In this document: piece after piece, positions 1 through 4,112 of the stretch
Position numbering within the stretch: position 1 is the stretch's first letter
Layout: every line of letters begins with the position of its first letter
Assembly: GCA_946626395.1 (NCBI GenBank)
Contig: CAMOUF010000146.1
Location: 1-5,452, forward strand
Reading direction: 5' to 3'
Length of the DNA stretch: 5,452 nt
Source: an uncultured Clostridia bacterium
Lineage (GTDB): Bacteria > Bacillota > Clostridia > Christensenellales > Aristaeellaceae
Made by a program: the position numbers and the translations under genes
The notes under the pieces: generated by a model
Told to the model about the DNA's origin: nothing
The model's input: the letters and a program-made list of their open reading frames with translations, nothing else
Database searches by the model: none

Positions 1-582
1 CAGGATGCGGTACATGGCGGGGTCGCGCATGTTCATATTGGGCGACGCCATGTCGATCTTGGCGCGCAGACTATAGCGGCCTTCGGGGAATTCGCCCGCC
101 TTCATGCGGCGGAACAGATCCAGGTTTTCCGCAATGGGCCGGTCGCGCCAGGGGGAATTTTTGCCGGGGGTGGTCAGGGTGCCGCGGTATTCGCGCATTT
201 CCTCGGCGGAGAGCTCGTCCACATAAGCCAGGCCCCGGTTGATGAAATCCTCGGCGATATCGTACAATCTCTGGTAGTAATCGCTGGCAAAGAACAGGCC
301 GCCCGTCCAATGGAAGCCCAGCCATTCAATATCCCGCTTGATGGCCTCCGCGTATTCCATATCTTCCTTGGCAGGGTTGGTGTCGTCAAAGCGCAGGTTG
401 CACAATCCGCCGTATTTTTCCGCCGTGCCAAAGTCCGTCACCAGCGCCTTGCAGTGGCCGATGTGGGGATATCCGTTGGGTTCCGGGGGAAAACGGGTGT
501 GCACCGTCCGGGCACGCCCTTCCTTTAAATCCTCGTCAATGGCGTCCCAGATAAAATTGGTCCGTGCATTCTCGTTTTCCAT
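1..582 (-). CDS. glnS: Glutaminyl-tRNA synthetase, N-terminal part (runs off the window edge)
   Basis: Charges tRNA-Gln with glutamine using ATP; cytoplasmic class I aminoacyl-tRNA synthetase. The 194 codons present form the start of the Rossmann catalytic domain. The stretch RFPPEPNGYPHIGHCK (residues 30-45) holds the class I HIGH signature at 40-43 in the GlnRS-specific PEPNGY context, followed by LRFDDTNP (about 67-74), the WLGFHW block, LAYVDELS, YRGTLTTPGKNSPWRDRP and LRAKIDMASPNMNMRDP, all typical of GlnRS and not of GluRS. The KMSKS loop and anticodon-binding beta-barrels lie beyond the window. The start at 582 has AGGAGGC 8 nt upstream and places HIGH at the residue number usual for GlnRS. 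No frameshift is visible. It has its own promoter. Many Firmicutes lack GlnRS and make Gln-tRNA by GatCAB transamidation, so its presence marks one of the lineages that has this enzyme. Family assignment is very secure. Confidence 0.97.
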   Translation of the reverse strand, partial: MENENARTNFIWDAIDEDLKEGRARTVHTRFPPEPNGYPHIGHCKALVTDFGTAEKYGGLCNLRFDDTNPAKEDMEYAEAIKRDIEWLGFHWTGGLFFASDYYQRLYDIAEDFINRGLAYVDELSAEEMREYRGTLTTPGKNSPWRDRPIAENLDLFRRMKAGEFPEGRYSLRAKIDMASPNMNMRDPAMYRIL

Positions 583-590
583 ATCGTGAG

Positions 591-597
591 GCCTCCT
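591..597 (-). promoter_or_regulatory. glnS ribosome binding site
   Basis: On the minus strand this reads AGGAGGC, a near-perfect Shine-Dalgarno, 8 nt before the ATG at 582. It fixes that ATG as the glnS start. Confidence 0.9.
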
Positions 598-636
598 TCA
601 TGCCTTTCTTCCTTGCGCCTTTCTGTGGAGGCGCAT
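598..636 (-). other. Possible leaderless 12-codon ORF ahead of glnS
   Basis: On the minus strand an ATG at 636 coincides with the predicted transcription start and opens MRLHRKAQGRKA, ending at TGA 600-598, the base right before the glnS Shine-Dalgarno. It contains one Gln codon (CAA). It overlaps the 615-634 hairpin. This may be coincidence, because short ORFs are common by chance, and no ribosome site precedes it. Confidence 0.15.
615..634 (-). promoter_or_regulatory. Hairpin at the predicted 5' end of the glnS mRNA
   Basis: GCGCCT (615-620) pairs with AGGCGC (629-634) across an 8-nt loop. If transcription starts near 636 the stem begins within a couple of nucleotides of the 5' end, the position of stabilising 5'-terminal stem-loops. 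The structure is directly visible; the role is inferred. Confidence 0.4.
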
Positions 637-641
637 GCACC

Positions 642-670
642 ATTATAGCCGGAAAAACGCCAAATTACAA
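642..670 (-). promoter_or_regulatory. glnS promoter (SigA type)
   Basis: On the minus strand a -35 box TTGTAA (665-670, 4 of 6 consensus) is followed by a 17-bp spacer and a perfect -10 box TATAAT (642-647). The predicted transcription start is near 636, giving a leader of about 54 nt to the glnS ATG. There is no room for a T-box leader. Confidence 0.8.
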
Positions 671-695
671 GATATTCATTGGCTAATTTCCAGGC

Positions 696-708
696 TCAAT
701 ATAAAAGT
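696..708. repeat. 13-bp direct repeat, copy A
   Basis: TCAATATAAAAGT, identical to 898-910. It ends 2 bp before the long hairpin element. A 13-bp identity in AT-rich DNA within about 200 bp is suggestive, not conclusive. Confidence 0.5.
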
Positions 709-710
709 TT

Positions 711-771
711 GTGGGGGGAACCTCTCTTTGGATGCCAAAGAGAGGGTCCCCCCACACCCCCTCCGAGAAAG
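711..771 (-). repeat. Dispersed long-hairpin element, copy 1
   Basis: Two 21-nt arms (711-731 and 735-755) pair at 20 of 21 positions around a 3-nt loop (ATG, 732-734). The outer stem is a run of Gs against Cs; the inner stem is CTCTTTGG against CCAAAGAG. A conserved tail ACCCCCTCCGAGAAAG follows at 756-771. The same architecture recurs at 3902-3963. Read on the minus strand, in the direction of the genes, the hairpin is followed by AAACTTTT, so it could act as a terminator or insulator between ysxC and glnS, although the T-run is several bases from the stem. It ends about 41 bp upstream of the glnS -35 box. The tail CCCCC run could also pair with the G-run of the left arm, giving an alternative fold. 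Confidence 0.85.
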
Positions 772-897
772 CAATCCAGGAATTGATAATCGCTGATTTT
801 CCTCTTCTAATGCTTTATGAAGGAAAGAACCATAGATTGATTGGTATCCTCACAAGTTTTTGTATTGAACCAATTTCCATTTGAAAAGAAAAAAAGT

Positions 898-910
898 TCA
901 ATATAAAAGT
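898..910. repeat. 13-bp direct repeat, copy B
   Basis: TCAATATAAAAGT, identical to 696-708. It lies 10 bp before the bulged hairpin at 921-950, much as copy A lies just before the long hairpin at 711. Confidence 0.5.
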
Positions 911-920
911 ATGTCACCTC

Positions 921-950
921 GGACAGAGCATCCGCCACCGGCGGCTGTCC
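921..950. repeat. Bulged GC-rich hairpin
   Basis: GGACAG (921-926) pairs with CTGTCC (945-950), and CCGCC (932-936) pairs with GGCGG (940-944) around the loop ACC, with a 5-nt bulge (927-931) on the left arm: 11 pairs in all. It is GC-rich inside an AT-rich spacer. No T-run follows on either strand, so it is not a classical terminator. It may be the remnant of a repeat or a structured RNA segment; function unknown. Confidence 0.45.
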
Positions 951-1128
951 GCGCTTCGTCCCCTTCCAAGAAAAGCCATTGCGGATTGAAATGGTTTTAT
1001 CACATGATGAGTGGATTCCGCTGTTATGATAAGAAACAAAACTTACTTGTATTCATGCTGCTTCTGCCCCAGCGTCTGAACAATTACCTTATTGGGATAA
1101 AACCGCGGAGGCTTCCTGTTTCGCAGGC

Positions 1129-1734
1129 TCATGGAGCATCGGGTTCATCCGGCTCTGTCAGGGCCTTTTCCAAGGCTTCCAGCAGTTGTTCCCTGCCGTC
1201 ATTGGTTTCGGAGGAATAGCAGATCACCTGCCAGGGCTGCACCTGCAGGGCCCGGCAGATGGGGGCCAGGTTTTTCATGCGCGCGCCCCGGGAAATCTTG
1301 TCCGCTTTGGTGGCCACTACCAGGAAGGGCTGGCCCGTGGCCCGGAGGAATTCGTTCATCTGCAGATCGTCCTGGGTGGGTTCATGGCGAATATCCACCA
1401 GATGCAGCGTCAGGCGCAGGGTGGCGGTCTGGCGGAAGTAGCCCTCCATCATTTCGGCCCAGCGCAGCTTTTCCTTTTTATCCACCTTGGCAAAGCCGTA
1501 GCCCGGCAAATCCACCAAATGGAATTCCCCGTTGAGCAAAAACAGGTTAATGAGCCGGGTCTTGCCGGGGGTGGCGCTGGTTTTGGCCAGGGCCTTGCGG
1601 CGGCACAGGCTGTTGATCAGGCTGGATTTGCCCACGTTGCTTTTCCCCGCCACGGCGATTTCCGGCAGGGCGGGATTCGGCGCGGCATAGGCGTTCATGC
1701 TGGTCACAAAGGCGGCGGATTTGATTTCCATCAT
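1129..1734 (-). CDS. ysxC: Ribosome biogenesis GTP-binding protein YsxC/EngB
   Basis: Essential TRAFAC-class GTPase of the EngB family, needed for late assembly of the 50S ribosomal subunit; cytoplasmic, acting on pre-50S particles. The 201-residue length is normal for the family. All G motifs are visible: G1 GKSNVGKS (30-37), the G2 region ATPGKTR (54-60), G3 DLPGYG (75-80), G4 TKAD (142-145) and G5 around SSE (174-176). The family-typical KEKLRWAEMMEGYF and LVDIRHEPTQDD segments are also present. Two adjacent ATG codons (1734 and 1731) could start it; 1734 is chosen because the weak ribosome site GGAAAG (1744-1749) is 9 nt from it. In many bacteria this gene follows lon or clpX; here it stands alone with its own consensus promoter. 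No convincing terminator is seen after the stop. The C-terminal tail is acidic (EPDEPDAP). Confidence 0.97.
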   Translation of the reverse strand: MMEIKSAAFVTSMNAYAAPNPALPEIAVAGKSNVGKSSLINSLCRRKALAKTSATPGKTRLINLFLLNGEFHLVDLPGYGFAKVDKKEKLRWAEMMEGYFRQTATLRLTLHLVDIRHEPTQDDLQMNEFLRATGQPFLVVATKADKISRGARMKNLAPICRALQVQPWQVICYSSETNDGREQLLEALEKALTEPDEPDAP

Positions 1735-1767
1735 TGGTTCTCGCTTTCCAAATATTCAGACAGGTTC

Positions 1768-1796
1768 AGTATAAACGCAAGAGAAAAAAGTGTCAA
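1768..1796 (-). promoter_or_regulatory. ysxC promoter (SigA type)
   Basis: On the minus strand a perfect -35 box TTGACA (1791-1796), a 17-bp spacer and the -10 box TATACT (1768-1773, 5 of 6). The predicted start near 1761-1766 gives a leader of about 30 nt. It lies between the flavoprotein gene terminator and the ysxC start, so ysxC is probably transcribed independently. Confidence 0.85.
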
Positions 1797-1830
1797 ATGT
1801 TTCTTGCGCTCCATCGCAAAGGGTCGCACA

Positions 1831-1860
1831 GAAAAACAGGGAAGGACAAGCGTCCTTCCC
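1831..1860 (-). terminator. Intrinsic terminator of the flavoprotein gene
   Basis: On the minus strand a perfect 9-bp stem, GGGAAGGAC against GTCCTTCCC, closes a 4-nt GCTT loop (arms 1852-1860 and 1839-1847) and is followed by TGTTTTTC. It begins about 18 nt after the flavoprotein stop codon. This is a textbook Rho-independent terminator. Confidence 0.93.
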
Positions 1861-1878
1861 CGTTCCCTGGTATGCAGT

Positions 1879-3771
1879 TTACTTTACGAACGCCACGGCG
1901 CTTTCGCCCGCGATGCGGCCGAACACGATGATGTCGGCCACAGCGTTGCCGCCCAGGCGGTTGCCGCCGTGGACGCCGCCGGTGACCTCGCCCGCGGCGA
2001 AGAGGCCGGGAATGGGCTGGCCATCGGCGCTGAGCACCCGGGCAGCCTCGTCAATCTTCAAGCCGCCCATGGTGTGATGGATGCCGGCGGTGACCTTCAC
2101 AGCATAGAAGGGCGCGGTATCCAGGGGAGAAGCAAAGGAGGTGCGGCCAAAGTCGGGGTCGTTCTTGTCCGCCACGAAGCCGTTCCACTTTTCCATGGTG
2201 GCCTTGAAGGCGTCAGCGGGAATGCCCAGGGCGTCGGCCAGAGCTTCATAGGTATCGCCCTGAAGCATCAGGCCCCGTTTGATGTAGCCCTGAATGACGG
2301 AGGAAGCGTCCACCATCTTCTGGTCCACCACCAGCCAGGAGAAGGAGCCAGGCTGGGCGATTTCAGCGGCGGACACCACGTCCCGGGTGCCCACCTCGTC
2401 GGTGAAGCGTTCGCCGTTGGCGTTGATCAGCACCGCGCCGTCGCCCCGCAGGCCCTCGGTGATCAGGGAAGCGGTGTCCGCCTGCACGGTGGGATGGATC
2501 TGAATCTGCTCCATATCCACAGTGGCTGCGCCCAAGGCTTCCGCCATCAGGATGCCCTGGCCCTGGATGCCGGAGGCGTTGGTGGTCATGAAGCCAGCCA
2601 GCTCGGGCTTGTACTGCACCACCATATCCAGGTTCGCACCGAAGCCGCCGGTGGCCAGAATCACTGCCTTGGCCAGCACGGTCACGTTATTGCCGGTCTT
2701 GCCCACGGCCTGAATGCCCGTGGCCGCGCCGGACTCGGAATCCTGCAGGATGGAAACGGCGGTGGTGTCCAGGCACAGGGTGATATTTTCCCGGGCCTTG
2801 ATGGCTTCTTCCAGCCGGGGCACCACATACGCGCCCACGGAAACCACCTTGCCGTTTTCGTCCACGGGGCGGTGGATGCGCTTCACGGACGCGCCGCCGA
2901 AGGCCGCCACGTTGTTCAGATCAATGCCCACGGTTTTCAGCCACTGGATGGCGCTTTCGCTGCTGCCCACCAGGGTATTCACCAGAGCGGGATCATTCAG
3001 GCCCTTGCCGCCCACCAGGGTATCCAGGGCGAACAGCTCCACGGAATCAAAGTAGCCCTGGGGCGCGGCCTGGTAAGCGTCCCACTGTTCCTTCACGATG
3101 GCGGCCAGCTTGGCGATGGCTTCGTTGTCGGCATAGGCTTCGGCGGATTTCAGGGTCTTTTCGATGCCGGCGGCCTCGCCAAATTCATTCTTGTCCTGAT
3201 ATTCGGTCTTGGCGGCGTTCATGCCGCCGGTGGCCTTGACGGAGTTGCCGCCCACGGCGGGCTGGCTTTCCAGCAGCACCACGTTCAGCCCCGCGTCGGC
3301 GGCCACGATGGCGGCGGTCATGCCCGCGCCGCCCGCGCCCACGATGACCACGTCGGCGTCCAGGGTCACGTCCTCGGCGGTCTCCTGGGCGGCTTCCCGG
3401 ATATAATCATCGGGGTTCACCCCCGCGTTTTCCAGCGCCGCCCGGGCAGCGTCCATGAAGCCCACGCGGGTGATCTGGGCGAAGGTGGCCCCGGTATAGG
3501 TGTCCACCAGGCCGTTGGCGTTCACGAAGGCTTCGGGCCATTCGGCGATGATATTGCCGCCGATCCCGGCGGTTTCGCCCTCGCCGGTGGCTTCCACATA
3601 GGCGATTTCCCCATCCACCAGGGTGATGGTCACAGTAATATCACCGCCAAAGCCCTTGGCGGTGCCTGTGCCGGTAACGGAGGTCACCTCCACGGTGGTG
3701 GCCAGGGCTGTGGGCAAGAGGGACAGCGTCATTGCCAAAGCAATGATCAGCGCCAGGAAACGGTTTTTCAT
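1879..3771 (-). CDS. Secreted FMN/FAD fumarate-reductase-type flavoprotein
   Basis: Probable extracytoplasmic 2-enoate reductase of the fumarate reductase/flavocytochrome c family; 630 residues. Residues 1-24 form a signal peptide (MKNR, hydrophobic core, ALA cleavage site) with no lipobox cysteine. Residues about 30-117 are an FMN-binding domain with D90-TYTGAT (T93-T96), the pattern recognised by ApbE flavin transferases, so FMN is likely linked to T96. From about 138 comes the FAD domain: GAGGAG (145-150), acidic E168, GGNSVKATGG (174-183), ILATGGFGAN (371-380). The catalytic set of soluble fumarate reductases is present: H426, T438-E439, R442, the proton-donor-type arginine in GTRD (R463), H566 in IHHTMGG, and R605 in GGNRLGGNA. 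There is no haem motif (CXXCH) and no SdhB/FrdB partner, so this is not the membrane complex type. Start 3771 has AGGAGG 8 nt upstream. It is a single-gene unit with its own promoter and terminator. The substrate could be fumarate, urocanate, an acrylate or another enoate. Family is secure, exact substrate is not. Confidence 0.92.
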   Translation of the reverse strand: MKNRFLALIIALAMTLSLLPTALATTVEVTSVTGTGTAKGFGGDITVTITLVDGEIAYVEATGEGETAGIGGNIIAEWPEAFVNANGLVDTYTGATFAQITRVGFMDAARAALENAGVNPDDYIREAAQETAEDVTLDADVVIVGAGGAGMTAAIVAADAGLNVVLLESQPAVGGNSVKATGGMNAAKTEYQDKNEFGEAAGIEKTLKSAEAYADNEAIAKLAAIVKEQWDAYQAAPQGYFDSVELFALDTLVGGKGLNDPALVNTLVGSSESAIQWLKTVGIDLNNVAAFGGASVKRIHRPVDENGKVVSVGAYVVPRLEEAIKARENITLCLDTTAVSILQDSESGAATGIQAVGKTGNNVTVLAKAVILATGGFGANLDMVVQYKPELAGFMTTNASGIQGQGILMAEALGAATVDMEQIQIHPTVQADTASLITEGLRGDGAVLINANGERFTDEVGTRDVVSAAEIAQPGSFSWLVVDQKMVDASSVIQGYIKRGLMLQGDTYEALADALGIPADAFKATMEKWNGFVADKNDPDFGRTSFASPLDTAPFYAVKVTAGIHHTMGGLKIDEAARVLSADGQPIPGLFAAGEVTGGVHGGNRLGGNAVADIIVFGRIAGESAVAFVK

Positions 3772-3779
3772 CTGCTCTT

Positions 3780-3785
3780 CCTCCT
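3780..3785 (-). promoter_or_regulatory. Flavoprotein gene ribosome binding site
   Basis: AGGAGG on the minus strand, 8 nt before the ATG at 3771. It supports that start, which also gives a well-formed signal peptide. Confidence 0.9.
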
Positions 3786-3797
3786 GTTGTTTCGATT

Positions 3798-3817
3798 CCG
3801 AAAGCCCCTGCTTTCAG
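3798..3817 (-). promoter_or_regulatory. Hairpin at the predicted 5' end of the flavoprotein mRNA
   Basis: On the minus strand GAAAGC (3810-3815) pairs with GCTTTC (3800-3805) around a 4-nt AGGG loop, extended by a G-U and a C-G pair to eight pairs. With a predicted start near 3819 the stem is practically 5'-terminal, which could stabilise the message. The structure is seen; the function is inferred. Confidence 0.45.
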
Positions 3818-3837
3818 TTAAATATATTATACTGAAA
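3812..3837 (-). promoter_or_regulatory. Candidate operator: inverted repeat around the -10 box
   Basis: TTTCAGT (3812-3818) and ACTGAAA (3831-3837) are perfect 7-bp inverted arms 12 bp apart. They flank the -10 hexamer and the predicted start site, where a bound dimeric repressor would block initiation. The left arm is also part of the leader hairpin (3798-3817). No regulator gene is in the window, so the binding protein is unknown. Confidence 0.4.
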
Positions 3838-3854
3838 ACAAAGCGCCCTGTAAA
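3826..3854 (-). promoter_or_regulatory. Flavoprotein gene promoter (SigA type)
   Basis: On the minus strand the -35 box TTTACA (3849-3854, 5 of 6), a 17-bp spacer and a perfect -10 TATAAT (3826-3831). The predicted start is an A at about 3819, with a leader of about 48 nt. Confidence 0.87.
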
Positions 3855-3901
3855 GACAAAAACATGCCGCGCTCAGGGCAATCGCTTATGAAAAATGTTT
3901 A

Positions 3902-3963
3902 CTGGGGGAAACCGCTCTTTGGTGCCCAAAGAGCGGTTTCCCCCAGACCCCCTTCCGAGAAAG
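3902..3963 (-). repeat. Dispersed long-hairpin element, copy 2
   Basis: Two 21-nt arms (3902-3922 and 3926-3946) are perfectly complementary around the 3-nt loop TGC (3923-3925). The tail ACCCCCTTCCGAGAAAG (3947-3963) matches copy 1 except for one extra T. Compared with copy 1, stem positions 1, 8 and 13 differ on the left arm and each has the matching change on the right arm. On the minus strand the hairpin is followed by TAAACATTTTTC, so it is the only terminator-like structure after the permease gene. It ends about 48 bp upstream of the flavoprotein -35 box. Confidence 0.87.
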
Positions 3964-4005
3964 GCGTATAAAGGATACGAAAAACCAATTCTCCCGAGGC
4001 ATCAT

Positions 4006-4065
4006 TATTGCGATAATATTACAAAAAAATGAATTTCATAATAAACTGTTCGCAATATCGCAATA
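4006..4065. repeat. 10-bp inverted repeat with tandem octamers
   Basis: TATTGCGATA (4006-4015) and TATCGCAATA (4056-4065) are perfect inverted copies 40 bp apart. The right side also contains two near-identical octamers, CGCAATAT and CGCAATAA (4051-4066), running into GCGATCGC (4067-4074). The right arm overlaps the outer 17-bp repeat by 3 bp, so inner and outer stems cannot both form fully. Role unknown. Confidence 0.45.
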
Positions 4066-4112
4066 AGCGATCGCCCTGATACCGCGCTTTTATTCCCCTG
4101 CCGCTGAACGCA

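Larger units (their letters stand above)
583..1128. other. 546-bp AT-rich spacer between ysxC and glnS
   Basis: This spacer holds the glnS leader and promoter (up to 670), a 13-bp direct repeat (696-708 and 898-910), the long hairpin element (711-771), an AT-rich stretch with no clear signal (772-897), and a bulged GC-rich hairpin (921-950). From 951 to 1128, downstream of the ysxC stop, no gene, tRNA or convincing intrinsic terminator was found. Apparent reading frames here lack ribosome sites and recognisable protein character. The length is unusual for a spacer between two housekeeping genes on the same strand. Confidence 0.7.
3873..4079. repeat. 207-bp segment with 17-bp terminal inverted repeats
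   Basis: The left arm (3873-3889, TCAGGGCAATCGCTTAT) and the reverse complement of the right arm (4063-4079) match at 16 of 17 positions. The enclosed DNA is AT-rich apart from the GC-rich hairpin element, and encodes nothing. Size and ends resemble a miniature inverted-repeat element, but no clear target-site duplication was identified just outside the arms. Alternatively the arms are a long-range RNA stem in the 3' region of the permease transcript. Confidence 0.55.
3772..4112. other. 341-bp spacer between the permease and flavoprotein genes
   Basis: This spacer holds the flavoprotein leader and promoter (to 3854), then a 207-bp segment bounded by 17-bp inverted repeats (3873-4079) that contains the second hairpin element (3902-3963) and a smaller inverted repeat (4006-4065). 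Between 3964 and 4005 nothing specific was recognised. No protein-coding potential was seen. Apart from the hairpin, no terminator follows the permease stop at 4113. Confidence 0.75.

Noticed and set aside
583..670. T-box leader for glnS
   Set aside because: The leader predicted from the promoter is only about 54 nt and no T-box sequence or antiterminator stem was seen on the minus strand in the spacer.
981..1032. Crossing short inverted repeats (GCGGA/TCCGC and TTATCA/TGATAA), possibly a pseudoknot
   Set aside because: Arms of 5 and 6 bp with long loops are expected by chance in a spacer of this size.
1081..1128. Possible ysxC terminator (CCTG/CAGG stem after the stop)
   Set aside because: The stem is only 4 bp and is followed by AAGCC, not by a T-run; the TTTT further on follows CCGCGG, which has no room for a loop.
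881..1219. Plus-strand frame of 112 codons in the ysxC-glnS spacer
   Set aside because: It starts with TTG without a ribosome site, runs through the direct repeat and bulged hairpin, overlaps the end of ysxC antisense, and has no protein-like character.
1186..3891. Very long plus-strand reading frame (about 900 codons) opposite ysxC and the flavoprotein gene
   Set aside because: It is antisense to two confidently identified genes, is dominated by Gly, His, Ala and Gln with no recognisable domain, has no ribosome site, and runs through the terminator and promoter region between them. GC-rich third codon positions on the minus strand readily create such open antisense frames.
4067..4074. GCGATCGC octamer identical to the cyanobacterial HIP1 palindrome
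   Set aside because: It is a single occurrence within an inverted repeat, and the gene content does not suggest a cyanobacterium.
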